Source: Chloroflexi bacterium 44-23
GTDB taxonomy: Bacteria > Chloroflexota > Anaerolineae > Anaerolineales > Anaerolineaceae
Reading direction: 5' to 3'
Assembly (NCBI GenBank): GCA_001899005.1
Contig: MKUW01000019.1
Location: 110,996-174,995 of the forward strand
Length of the DNA stretch: 64,000 bases
Shown: in pieces, positions 35,701 to 44,442 of the stretch
How the letters are laid out: each line of letters opens with the position of its first letter
Position numbering within the stretch: the first letter of the stretch is position 1
Program-made: the position numbers and the translations under genes
Notes under the pieces: generated by a model
What the model saw: the letters and a program-made list of their open reading frames with translations, nothing else
Told to the model about the DNA's origin: nothing
Databases searched by the model: none

Positions 35701-36085
35701 ATGATAATGGCCATAAAAATGATTGTACCCCAAAGGTGGAGAGCTTGGTTGGCTCTGGCTGGCTGAGTATCAAAATTGCTGAGGAACTGCGCATCAGAGC
35801 AGTGTAGATGATATCCTTATTCTGAGACTGGATAGGAAGATAACGAAGATTAACAGACAGATAAACTAGGAAGTTATGTAGCTGCGATAGTTTGGGATGG
35901 TAACCCTTGTGGTTACCATTAGAACCCAAGCTTTGCCCACCTCAAGCCACAGAGTAACCGCAAGGTGCTCCCCTTACCCGAATAATCCCAACGGGTTTTC
36001 CATTGCGAATCTGGAGTTTTGCAAAAATTATTTAAATTACTTTTACTAGAAGTTGTTATACGATTTTTGAAGTAATAATTTCAAC
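35701..36085. other. Gap between the defence island and kdpDE-like genes
   Basis: About 385 bp without a gene. The notable item is the hairpin ATGGTAACC (35897-35905) / GGTTACCAT (35911-35919) around CTTGT, lacking a T tract on either strand, and a weak ACCCG/CGGGT pair near 35980. It marks the 3' end of the defence island. Confidence 0.5.
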
Positions 36086-36805
36086 CTACTTGAGAATAAC
36101 CATTTCCAATCCACCGCCTTGATGTTGAACTTCAAAGCGGTTATCGTTTTTCAAGTTATCCACCCTAATTGTAAATTGGAAGGGAAAGAGCTCAGGTAAG
36201 TGAACTAAGTCCTCGAATGGAATTCCTCCTGATGGATGAGCAAAAAGCGCACAGCTCAGTAACCATCTTTGTAGATTTTCAGAAGACCGAAAATGTCGTA
36301 AAAGTATTTTATAATTTTGCTTTTGATCAGTATTGGCAAGTGCCCCCCAATTGGTTAAAGAGGCAAGCATGCGCTCGACGGATCGATCCAATGCGCCTAG
36401 ATGGCCGTAATCGCCAGCAATTCGATCCTTAATCATCGTTCTAGTAATAATATCTTCAGTGCGACTTATCTGTCCGATAGCTGCCGTAACCTTCCGAAAG
36501 ATCGGATAACAAAGCAGGGTCATTCCATAATGAAGCCAAAGTCGCTCTTCCGTTGTTGTTAATGTAGGAAATATTAATAAAGCTTCCTTGCGTATTTGGG
36601 GAGCACTCTTTTCTGTTTTCACCCATATGGCAGAAAGCACATCAATGGTTTTTCGTTGCGCATCTGTGCCGGTGACTGATCCGGAAATTGTGTTTGATAA
36701 AACCTGGCGTATTCTTAGCGGTTCTACATTCTGGATACATAAAGATGCAGTAACGTCCATCCAATCCAGTAAAATTGTTCGGCTGAATCCAATACCTTTG
36801 TCCAT
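36086..36805 (-). CDS. BrxA-like terminal protein of the BREX-like island
   Basis: 239 aa, predicted mostly helical (LRIRQVLSNTISGSV, WLHYGMTLLCYPIFRKVTAA, DRSVERMLASLTNWGALA). It is called BrxA-like because BREX type 3 loci end with the small helical brxA after pglZ, and this gene overlaps the pglZ stop by one base. The sequence alone does not prove the DUF1819 family. BrxA homologues bind DNA and are needed for defence in some systems. The C-terminal beta-rich tail FQFTIRVDNLKNDNRFEVQH is unlike what I would expect for plain NusB-like BrxA. Confidence 0.5.
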   Translation of the reverse strand: MDKGIGFSRTILLDWMDVTASLCIQNVEPLRIRQVLSNTISGSVTGTDAQRKTIDVLSAIWVKTEKSAPQIRKEALLIFPTLTTTEERLWLHYGMTLLCYPIFRKVTAAIGQISRTEDIITRTMIKDRIAGDYGHLGALDRSVERMLASLTNWGALANTDQKQNYKILLRHFRSSENLQRWLLSCALFAHPSGGIPFEDLVHLPELFPFQFTIRVDNLKNDNRFEVQHQGGGLEMVILK

Positions 36806-38775
36806 TACAAGCTCGCTTTTGAAATTTGAATGAGAGGGACGATTACCTCATCGAGTGAAATGCCACCATGTGTAACTACGATTTCGCCACTGAGGGCAAA
36901 TGCATTTCGCCCGGTAGGCATTAATGCAGTCATTTGATCCGGCAAGAGACCATCATTTTTCCAAAGAATGGTATCTGCAAAAGTCTTTTGAACCTGCAAT
37001 GCTGCCAGCTCATCCATATAAATTCTGGCTCGTTTTCCGCGCGTTTGTGCCAGTAATCCTTCCGATGGCTGACCAAACCCTGTTGCTTCCACGTGTCCGT
37101 GATCGCTGGCAATAAACACTGAATAACCTCGATCTAAAAAGGAGTCAATCAGTTTTTCGAGTGGCAGTGCATTTTGGTCATGAGATGGATCCAGCCATAG
37201 GCGCAGAGAGGATTGTTGATCGGCTGCACCAAGGGTGGCATTATGTGTAAACTTATCCGGCGTATCATCGATCAAACACCAGAAATTTACCCTGGGATCA
37301 TGCATTTCAGGCTGTTGGTCAATTTGGCGGTCATAATTTAGCGGCAACAACTTACAAGCACTTTCTGCAATTCCTTCTCTAGACCAGAACAATTCCCAGG
37401 CGCGCGCTTCCGACGCACAATGCGCTAGATCAGTCGCAAAATCTGCGGGGCGAAGACCGGAAATCAAGGCATACCTGGATATGGATGTGATTGTAGGAAC
37501 CTGGGCAAGTAGATTCACGGTTTTCATTTCCCAATTGGTGTGACGCTTTGTCCAGACAGACTTAATCACCTGCCAATCGGTCAGAGACAATCCATCCAGT
37601 ACCAATAGAACCACTTGTTTTATTTGACCAAGATTACGGAGGTAGGCAAGATAATGTGGCACGTGATGAACGTGGTGCGGCCGTGGAAGGCGTTGCCCCC
37701 CAAGCGCTGTGTAGTTCTTTTTCAGCCAGCTTGCAAAAAGCGGATCCACCTCATAAAAAAGTTTTTGGAAAGCTTCTTTTTGCGTCGAAAGGATAGGAAG
37801 ATTGGTTTGAGCAGCATAACTGCACAGCTCAGCCCAATCCCGAGCAAATTCGCACCAATTATTCCAGCTTGTTTGAATGGGTGTGTCTGATTTCATTGTG
37901 ACCAGATGATTTACAAGGTCCTCTAAAAGTGCGGCGAAGCGTTGAACACGCACATCCACATGGGAGATGCCAGGTTGAGCCCAATTTGGGTAACTTTTTA
38001 TTTCTGAGATTTCCAGAGGTTGAATTATTCCACGGCGGACGAGGCCAGGAACGAGGTCTTGCAATTTTGGATTGCTGTAAAAAGAAACATGGTATCCGGA
38101 TGCAGGTTCTTCAACTGTTCCGCTTGAGAGGGATTGCTCAACAGATTCCTGCCATTGATGTTGGATGAAATCTACGAAAGCATGAACGTCACGGATCAAA
38201 AGGTTGATTTCCCAATTGAGATATATCGGGTAACGTTTCAATTGTTCAACCAGGCTAGTACGCAGAAGCTCTGGAAGAGGTGATTGGCGGTAATGATAGT
38301 CATTTAACCAGGCAATCAGCCCGAAGGGTTGGCTTATTGTAACTCGATCTACGTCAAAGACCTCACGCAACAAGTAATTTATGGTTTTTTGCCGGCTCAA
38401 CATTTCAAATGGTGATTGGCAGGATGCCAGCTTTTCAATTTGATTGGGATTAAGCGTTTGCAGCACAGGGTAGGACAGATTCGGGAAGAACTGGTGTAAG
38501 GAAAGGTTCAACCGATAAGCTGGTTGATAAATATCATACGGCATGTCTTCCAAAGCCCCGCTGGTGATGATAATGACCGGATGTTCCTGCGAAAAAGGAC
38601 GGACTTCTTCCACACGATGACGGAGGACCACCGGGTCACCTTCCTGGATAACTTGGAAGCCACGTTGTACCAACTCCAACATAATCTGTTCACCTCCCAG
38701 CAGACGATCAGGATCACTGACCAGTGTGAGAGGGTGAATGTTTTTTGGAAAAAAAGAGAGCAGTTGTTGGTACAT
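36805..38775 (-). CDS. pglZ: PglZ-domain protein (alkaline phosphatase superfamily)
   Basis: 656 aa. The metal-binding motifs of the PglZ core are visible: VVLLVLDGLSLTDW (~384), ASDHGHVEATGFG (~554) and VTHGGISLDEVIVPLI (~636-651). PglZ is the hallmark of BREX and phage-growth-limitation systems; a nuclease or phosphodiesterase activity is reported for some members. The N-terminal ~370 residues look like a helical adaptor. It starts 2 bp after the DUF262-HNH gene and shares its stop with the next start (TAATG), so it is in the same transcript. Confidence 0.9.
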   Translation of the reverse strand: MYQQLLSFFPKNIHPLTLVSDPDRLLGGEQIMLELVQRGFQVIQEGDPVVLRHRVEEVRPFSQEHPVIIITSGALEDMPYDIYQPAYRLNLSLHQFFPNLSYPVLQTLNPNQIEKLASCQSPFEMLSRQKTINYLLREVFDVDRVTISQPFGLIAWLNDYHYRQSPLPELLRTSLVEQLKRYPIYLNWEINLLIRDVHAFVDFIQHQWQESVEQSLSSGTVEEPASGYHVSFYSNPKLQDLVPGLVRRGIIQPLEISEIKSYPNWAQPGISHVDVRVQRFAALLEDLVNHLVTMKSDTPIQTSWNNWCEFARDWAELCSYAAQTNLPILSTQKEAFQKLFYEVDPLFASWLKKNYTALGGQRLPRPHHVHHVPHYLAYLRNLGQIKQVVLLVLDGLSLTDWQVIKSVWTKRHTNWEMKTVNLLAQVPTITSISRYALISGLRPADFATDLAHCASEARAWELFWSREGIAESACKLLPLNYDRQIDQQPEMHDPRVNFWCLIDDTPDKFTHNATLGAADQQSSLRLWLDPSHDQNALPLEKLIDSFLDRGYSVFIASDHGHVEATGFGQPSEGLLAQTRGKRARIYMDELAALQVQKTFADTILWKNDGLLPDQMTALMPTGRNAFALSGEIVVTHGGISLDEVIVPLIQISKASL

Positions 38776-38777
38776 CG

Positions 38778-40523
38778 TTATTCAGTAATTAAAACATCAA
38801 GCACATTTGCTAATTTATTTCTCAATAGTTTCTCTCTTTTTTCCAAGAAGCCTGGAAAGTCTTCAAACTTCAGAGATCCTTCTGGAATGAAATGTAATTC
38901 TTTGGTGATTGCCTGACTTTCCGGTGATGGGTATTCTTTTTGAAACCATTCTTCAAAGGGATCGGCTGATTTGGCGATGTTTGTTGGCCCTTGCAGTAGT
39001 TGTAAGTTCCCCAAATCATTATAATGATCAAGCCAAAGATGCCAGTTTTCCTGAGGGATATTCCGTCTTCTAAGTTCTTTCGAGGTAAATAATGCCTTTG
39101 GAAAGATATGATCTACGTGGAATTGTTGATCATATTTTAACCAGGGATATAGAAAACTGAGGACACTGAAAGTATAAGGTTGAGAATAACGATATGCCAT
39201 CAATCCATCCAACTCGGCAATATCGAACTGCATCGATTTTGGAGACCCTTTTAATTCATTCAAAATTGCCGAGAAGGGATATCCGTCCAAGTTCTCATGG
39301 ATCACTTTTCTGATAGGTCTTAACACATTATCCGGTTGACCGCCAAAGATGCGTTTTAGCAGGGCAATTTGGAGCCATTTACGCATCCTGGCGCGATCTT
39401 CTAAAAACTTATTAGAAGTAATAAAATTTGAAGGGCTGCCAAGTTTGTGAATGTAATATGCCAGGGGAATTATGGCGTAAGCTGAAACAAGAGTTTGCCA
39501 GCTATAGCCCCAACTGGATAATAACTTTACAGTCTCATTTAAAGCTGTTGAGATTGGCTCCCATTGTTTTTCGATCTTTTCCATGTTCTCGCGTGTGAAA
39601 TTGGACACACGAAACTCAATTGCAGGAATATCACTAAGCACAAGACAGGATTTTAATATGAAGTCTTTGGAAAAACTGAACTTCTCGCCAACGTCGTTCA
39701 ACTCCTCAACCAGGTCATAAACTTCCTTTCGTGCGTCAATTTTTTTCCAGGCCGCTGTCGCAATTGAAAGTAACATGTCTGAATAACTTAAAACCGTTCC
39801 ACCTGAGTTGACCCTAATAAAAATATTTAGAACCTTATCCAGATCCTGGCTCTCTTCAAGAAAATAGTTAATCAAAGGTTTTTCTTTAATAATGCGAAAC
39901 AATTCCATCAAAGCACTCGATGGAAATGTGCGCTTATCAGATGTCAACCCCTGTTCAATACAAAAAAACATAGCATCTTGTATTTCATTGAAACCTAAGA
40001 TGTCATTTACTTTAAACCAGAACTTTTTTTCGCTTGATGATTTTGTTTCTTTTTCCTGTAATAACTTGAACTCGTAGGCATCCCCATTTTCTTCGGGTGG
40101 GTTTAGCAGATTCAAGTACAAATGGCGTGTGGGAAAAGCAGAATTATTATTCCACCGCAAATAAGGTTGTTTGCTTGCGTACCACCCTTTAAGGCCAATA
40201 TTTAGAGCTGTCAGGCGTTGTTGGCCGTCCAAAACTGCAGTAGTAATCTCTCCACCTATCAGGTCAATCGGTTCATTATGGCGGTGGTCACGTTCATGGA
40301 AGTGATCCATAAAACGATAGAATTGAAAATCCTTTAAATGGGAAGGCTCAATCTTCCAAAAAAGAAAAGAGCCGATTGGGTAACCACGCATCAGAGAATC
40401 AAAAAGTTTTTCTATCTGTTCATCATCCCAGACAAATTCTCTTTGAATTGCAGGAAGCACGTATTTATTCTCTTGCATGCCCTTAATTACTTTTTCAATC
40501 GTAATTGGTGTTTCAAAACCCAT
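38778..40523 (-). CDS. DUF262 + HNH (GmrSD/BrxU-like) restriction nuclease
   Basis: 581 aa. The DUF262 half has LPAIQREFVWDDEQIEKLFD (residues ~23-42) and the nucleotide-binding DGQQRLTALN (~98). The C-terminal DUF1524-type nuclease has VDHIFPKALF (~468) and NDLGNLQLLQGPTNIAKS (~500), with the His and Asn/Lys of the beta-beta-alpha-metal fold. Proteins of this class (GmrSD, BrxU) cut modified phage DNA with nucleotide dependence. It lies exactly where BREX type 3 loci carry the helicase brxHII, between pglX (16 bp) and pglZ (2 bp). Its composition is more AT-rich than the housekeeping genes, which suggests acquisition. Confidence 0.85.
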   Translation of the reverse strand: MGFETPITIEKVIKGMQENKYVLPAIQREFVWDDEQIEKLFDSLMRGYPIGSFLFWKIEPSHLKDFQFYRFMDHFHERDHRHNEPIDLIGGEITTAVLDGQQRLTALNIGLKGWYASKQPYLRWNNNSAFPTRHLYLNLLNPPEENGDAYEFKLLQEKETKSSSEKKFWFKVNDILGFNEIQDAMFFCIEQGLTSDKRTFPSSALMELFRIIKEKPLINYFLEESQDLDKVLNIFIRVNSGGTVLSYSDMLLSIATAAWKKIDARKEVYDLVEELNDVGEKFSFSKDFILKSCLVLSDIPAIEFRVSNFTRENMEKIEKQWEPISTALNETVKLLSSWGYSWQTLVSAYAIIPLAYYIHKLGSPSNFITSNKFLEDRARMRKWLQIALLKRIFGGQPDNVLRPIRKVIHENLDGYPFSAILNELKGSPKSMQFDIAELDGLMAYRYSQPYTFSVLSFLYPWLKYDQQFHVDHIFPKALFTSKELRRRNIPQENWHLWLDHYNDLGNLQLLQGPTNIAKSADPFEEWFQKEYPSPESQAITKELHFIPEGSLKFEDFPGFLEKREKLLRNKLANVLDVLITE

Positions 40524-40539
40524 ACCTATCTCCTATTCT

Positions 40540-43251
40540 CTATCTCTTCCTCAACAATGCACTGTCATAATACATCAACAGGTCTGGATCCTCGCGAAGG
40601 ACATTTTCAGGTAAGCGCTCAGCGACTTTAACGAGTGTATTGTACTCTTGTCGTTTATAGCAATCTGCAAAGCCGGCTCGTACCGCTTCACTGCGGAAGA
40701 CGCGCAGCCGGCCGGTGCTCTCAGTGTACTCTTTGAATTCTTTCAGCAGGGAGCGTTGGCGCACTTTTTCCAGATCAGTGGCTTTGTTATGATCGGGCAC
40801 ATACCATTTGCCATCTTCATCCTGCAAGAAGTTCTGTTTGAGCAGTTCGATTAACTCGAGCGGCTGCTCATGTTTGGCGCGGTTCATGACGCGGTTGAAG
40901 TCGTTAGTCAGGTCGCCCTGGGTTTTGGGCTCGCCACCGGAGGCTGGATCCAACTGCTGTCTGAGCCAGGTGATGGCGGTTTTTTCATCATTTACGAAGA
41001 GCGAAAGCTGGGTGGGTTTACCGTTGTCGAGCACGGCACGGTCATATTCCGCTACCTGTGCGGGCAAAAAATACATACCGTCTCTGGGAATAAAGCGATG
41101 TTCCAACCCGGCATAAAATTCTTGCGCGGAAATTGGGACCATCACACCTCGTCTAATATGGAAAGCAACCATTCGATCAAAAAGTAAAAATTCCTGACGT
41201 TCAACATTCACAATGAATCCGTCTTTTTGATGATTTAATATCGGGAGTTTGTTGAGATGATAACGAATAAATTCCCATACTCCTTTTTCAGTTCCAGCTA
41301 TCAACCGGAAATTGTTTTCAAGATTTCCATTTGGTTTGTATGCTGAAATTACCAGATCTTTATCAACTGAACCCTTCGAGGTTACTTGAGTATGGGTCTT
41401 TTTCTGTTTATCAAGCACTCTAACATCAGCTACAACAAACCCTGCGAATTGAAGAGCTTCTTGAATTGAATTCCACACTCTGTTTTCTGTGTTATGAAAT
41501 TCAATTGTTATCCATCGACCTGGTTTCAAAATACGATAAAATTCTTTAAAGCATTGAGTCATTAATTGGTAATACTCAAATAGCCCCTTTTTTTGAGGTT
41601 TCCCAATAATTACCTCCTTCTTATTGTTTGTGAAAACGTTGAGCCAAGCTTCCCAAAGAAAATTTAATTCTGAATACCAAATATTTGTACCAAACGGAGG
41701 ATCAATAAAAATGTAATCAAGACTTTCATTTTTAGCCCCCACCTCGGTGCTGCTATTCGTTAATATAAGAAAATTTAATTTTGAAAATAAGCTTTGAGAT
41801 TTGGCCTTAACACCAATCTTGAACCTCCCTTTCAGCAATTCAAAAGGGGAAAATTCAACCTGGTTTGAGGGAACATACCATGTTCCTCGACGATGCCCGG
41901 CTGTTTTTCCTCCTTCCTGTTTGTGTTCTTTGCTAATCCTACTAATAGCTATTTGATGTTGTTTATTTGCTCGTTGCATTATGGCTGTAATAAGCCATTT
42001 AATTTCAGGACTTTGGCTTTTTTCCCATAATGCAGATAGGATAATTAGATTTCTCCTTGTGTAAAAGTGGTGAATGTTTGTTAATCCAATATCATCATTC
42101 CTACGACTTTCACCTCCGGGGATCATCCTATCCAAAGGTACTGAATAATTGAGTGATATATTTTTTATTTTCTCAACCAGGGCAAAATCCTTTTCGTCTG
42201 GTCTCTTATCAAAGCTTCTCTTGCCAATAAGATAGTTGATGAAAATTATTTTTTGTTTTATGCGGTTAATGGTTTTTTTCTGAGCAGTATCGAATACTAT
42301 CTCCCATGCATGTCCAACCCGTAAGGCTTGACTATTTTTAGAGGGTGTTTTTGCTAATTTTACTGAACAGTCGGGACACTCCCAATCTGGTCTTACAACG
42401 CCTTTAACAGTATCCACAGCGACATCCCAAAAAGCCATTTCCGTATTGCATTGCGGACAAACAAAAACATCCGACCAAACAGTATAATTGATCCTACCCT
42501 TGACACGGTTGAGATCGTCGCAATGCGGGTGCCATGTTTCATACATCCAGCCGCATTCTTGTTCCACTTCTTTCAATACCTGTTTGGTTTCACACTCAAA
42601 GGAAGCCGCATCCACCGGGGTATTGTAGTTGTAGGCAATAAAGGTGGCTGCCGGCGAGAGGTCGTTTAATACCGCCTTACGCGCCCCCAGACGTGAGATG
42701 GCTTTCTTGTCTTCCCAGATTACACCCTTCTCATCCACGCGGTAGCCTAAGGACTCCACCGCTTTTTTGTCGCCGCATAATTGCGCGGCTATGCCGGTCA
42801 TGCCCGTACCGCAGAAGCCATCAAATACAATGTCGCCCGGGTCGGTGTAGTGCAGGATATAGCGCATGATGGCTTTATGCGGTACCTTGGTGTGGTAGGA
42901 ATGGGCGTTGTAGATTGGATGGTTTTTGCCTTCGGAGACATCCGCTGCAAATGGCTCGCGCTGGTAGCTCTCTTCCTTCAATCCCAGCTCTTTGCGAATA
43001 CCTTCTCTTTCTTCCTGCCACTCTGCGATAATCTCAGGAATGAAGGGATTGGGGCAGGCGGTGTAGTAGGGCGGGTCCGAGAGCGCTAAAATATCCTCAT
43101 CCGTACCAATGGGAAAGCCTTCAATGGCGCGGAAGGCCGGGTCTTTGAGATATTCGGCTAATCGCCGGCGGTATTCCTCACGTTTTGCCTGTTCTTCAGG
43201 AGATATCTCGCTGTTGGCATGTGGTAAAAGTTCGGGTTGTTGGTCTGTCAT
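40540..43251 (-). CDS. pglX: PglX-like (PglXI/DUF1156-type) DNA adenine methyltransferase
   Basis: 903 aa. SDPPYYTACPN (~58-68) is an early DPPY. The AdoMet motif I is DIVFDGFCGTGMTGIAAQ (~140-157). A zinc ribbon (CPQC ~264, CPDC ~292) follows, and the catalytic motif IV is FIDPPFGTNIWYSELNFLW (~518-537). The layout fits PglXI of BREX type 3, which methylates host DNA to mark self. Both ends are relatively GC-rich, while the middle (about 41160-42360) is AT-rich, as often seen when the recognition region has been exchanged. Lies 41 bp downstream of the 97-aa gene on the same strand. Confidence 0.87.
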   Translation of the reverse strand: MTDQQPELLPHANSEISPEEQAKREEYRRRLAEYLKDPAFRAIEGFPIGTDEDILALSDPPYYTACPNPFIPEIIAEWQEEREGIRKELGLKEESYQREPFAADVSEGKNHPIYNAHSYHTKVPHKAIMRYILHYTDPGDIVFDGFCGTGMTGIAAQLCGDKKAVESLGYRVDEKGVIWEDKKAISRLGARKAVLNDLSPAATFIAYNYNTPVDAASFECETKQVLKEVEQECGWMYETWHPHCDDLNRVKGRINYTVWSDVFVCPQCNTEMAFWDVAVDTVKGVVRPDWECPDCSVKLAKTPSKNSQALRVGHAWEIVFDTAQKKTINRIKQKIIFINYLIGKRSFDKRPDEKDFALVEKIKNISLNYSVPLDRMIPGGESRRNDDIGLTNIHHFYTRRNLIILSALWEKSQSPEIKWLITAIMQRANKQHQIAISRISKEHKQEGGKTAGHRRGTWYVPSNQVEFSPFELLKGRFKIGVKAKSQSLFSKLNFLILTNSSTEVGAKNESLDYIFIDPPFGTNIWYSELNFLWEAWLNVFTNNKKEVIIGKPQKKGLFEYYQLMTQCFKEFYRILKPGRWITIEFHNTENRVWNSIQEALQFAGFVVADVRVLDKQKKTHTQVTSKGSVDKDLVISAYKPNGNLENNFRLIAGTEKGVWEFIRYHLNKLPILNHQKDGFIVNVERQEFLLFDRMVAFHIRRGVMVPISAQEFYAGLEHRFIPRDGMYFLPAQVAEYDRAVLDNGKPTQLSLFVNDEKTAITWLRQQLDPASGGEPKTQGDLTNDFNRVMNRAKHEQPLELIELLKQNFLQDEDGKWYVPDHNKATDLEKVRQRSLLKEFKEYTESTGRLRVFRSEAVRAGFADCYKRQEYNTLVKVAERLPENVLREDPDLLMYYDSALLRKR

Positions 43252-43292
43252 AGAAACACCTTGTTGTTCTCAAATTATTTATTGCGAAGGAA

Positions 43293-43586
43293 TTATTGAA
43301 TCAGATAGCCTAACTCACGCAAAATCGCCCAGGCATAAGCCGGCCGGTCATCCGCAACCTGTTCGCGATAATCTTTAGGTCCGTTGAAAACCACGCCAGC
43401 CTGGATCTTCTGGACAGCTTTTTCCAGGTTTGCGCGGCTGATGGTGTACTCTTCACCTGAACGAACGCGCACAGTTAACATATCTTGCGATGCAGAGCTG
43501 ATCTGAAAAGGGATTCCGGTTTTGGTCAGCAATCTGGTCTTTTGATCAGCAAGATTTTTGATTTTTTCCCAATTGAGGAGGATCAT
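43293..43586 (-). CDS. 97-aa protein of unknown function in the BREX-like island
   Basis: 97 aa, starting MILLNWEKIKNLADQKTRLL. A beta-rich middle (PFQISSASQDMLTVRVRSGE) and a helical end (AYAWAILRELGYLIQ) suggest a compact alpha/beta fold, perhaps DNA- or protein-binding. I do not recognise the family. ATG 43586 has AAGGAGAG seven bases upstream and is preferred over ATG 43607, which has none. It is separated from the upstream DUF3800 gene by the opposite-strand RNA gene, so it may have its own promoter in the 43587-43809 gap. Confidence 0.7.
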   Translation of the reverse strand: MILLNWEKIKNLADQKTRLLTKTGIPFQISSASQDMLTVRVRSGEEYTISRANLEKAVQKIQAGVVFNGPKDYREQVADDRPAYAWAILRELGYLIQ

Positions 43587-43631
43587 GGGGCACTCTCCTT
43601 TCAACATAAACCATTTCTGCGGAAATGGGGT

Positions 43632-43660
43632 TTGAATATTTTCATATATCGGTATATAAT
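43632..43660 (+). promoter_or_regulatory. sigma70-type promoter of the antisense RNA gene
   Basis: TTGAAT (43632-43637) and a perfect TATAAT (43655-43660) are separated by 17 bp. Transcription would start near 43667. It faces away from the flanking minus-strand genes. No open reading frame with a ribosome site follows before the terminator at 43778-43804. Confidence 0.75.
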
Positions 43661-43666
43661 AATAAC

Positions 43667-43804
43667 AGAGCGGTATCGTAAAGCCTGGTGACCCCGGTCA
43701 CTCGTAGAGTGTCCTAGCCTTCGCTGAAATGCGGCGGGAAATATTGAAATCAAGGCCCAGGGTGAGCTGCTCGTATTATCCCCCATTGCGGGGGATTTTT
43801 CTTT
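43667..43804 (+). ncRNA. Putative structured ~138-nt RNA inside the BREX-like island
   Basis: Between a near-consensus promoter and an intrinsic terminator lies a non-coding stretch with strong local pairing. It contains GTGACC/GGTCAC and, overlapping it, CACTC-GTA-GAGTG. A stem-loop CCTTCGC-TGAAAT-GCGGCGG follows (one mismatch, one GU). CCTGG near the 5' end pairs with CCAGG near 43757, and 5' GAGC can pair with GCTC at 43769. It shows no signs of tmRNA, SRP RNA or RNase P RNA, and I recognise no riboswitch. It is on the strand opposite to all BREX-like genes and ends five bases before the DUF3800 stop codon. Confidence 0.6.
43778..43804 (+). terminator. Rho-independent terminator of the antisense RNA gene
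   Basis: ATCCCCC (43778-43784) pairs with GGGGGAT (43790-43796) around ATTGC, followed by TTTTTCTTT. The T run exists only on the plus strand, which fixes the direction of the transcript. Confidence 0.85.
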
Positions 43805-43809
43805 AAGGG

Positions 43810-44439
43810 TCACTTTGTCCAATCCCTTTCCTGAATCATTTCCTCAGTAATAATTTTAGAAGAAATTAATTCATAAAAACTGGCATTGTCCCGTTCATAT
43901 TTTTGAAAAAAAGCCCATGAAACGGCATCTACAGCCTGTAATTCCTTTCGGCTGATAGAATTTTCCTGCTGGATCATCACTACTTTCTGAGGTAGATCCT
44001 GGATGGATTCTCGAATTCGCGTTTCGAGTTCGAAACGTTGTCGCTCGTTGGTATAACGGCGATCCAGGCAAATATTCACTCGCGGGCACCGCTCAACCAG
44101 CATATAAACTGTTTTTGAAACCGCGCGTCGGTAAATATCTTCCATTTCTTCAGGGGGTTTTACAATCATCTTTTGGTCTACAATTGTAGCGAAAATCGAA
44201 ATATCTTCTTTTGCAATAGCTTCAAGCAAGCGACTAACCGCTTTTTCCTCAAAGTTAGCTGCTTTAATCTCTCCGCAGCTTAAACTTGTGCCATATTTTT
44301 TCATGGCTCGTCGAATGGTCAATTCAATTGGCCGAGGTTGCCCCGTACTTAAGAGCGCAACAACCAAAAAATGGGTACCGCCTGGAATGCCAACCGTTCC
44401 CGATTCGTCAATGAAAGCGAAATGCATTAAATCTGGCAT
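43810..44439 (-). CDS. DUF3800-family protein
   Basis: 209 aa. FAFIDESGTVGIPGGTHFLV at residues 7-26 contains the D-E-S-G that defines DUF3800, a family with a predicted RNase H-like fold and unknown activity. Further acidic residues follow in NICLDRRYTNER and QAVDAVSWAFFQKYE. It often occurs near mobile or defence genes. It starts 3 bp after the brxC-like stop and so is co-transcribed; BREX type 3 loci do not normally include it. It could be a nuclease or modification partner for the island. Confidence 0.75.
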   Translation of the reverse strand: MPDLMHFAFIDESGTVGIPGGTHFLVVALLSTGQPRPIELTIRRAMKKYGTSLSCGEIKAANFEEKAVSRLLEAIAKEDISIFATIVDQKMIVKPPEEMEDIYRRAVSKTVYMLVERCPRVNICLDRRYTNERQRFELETRIRESIQDLPQKVVMIQQENSISRKELQAVDAVSWAFFQKYERDNASFYELISSKIITEEMIQERDWTK

Positions 44440-44442
44440 GAA

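Noticed and set aside
43667..43804. Assignment of the antisense RNA to 6S RNA, SRP RNA, RNase P RNA or a retron
   Set aside because: Signature sequences of these RNAs are absent, no reverse transcriptase gene is near, and length and pairing do not fit.
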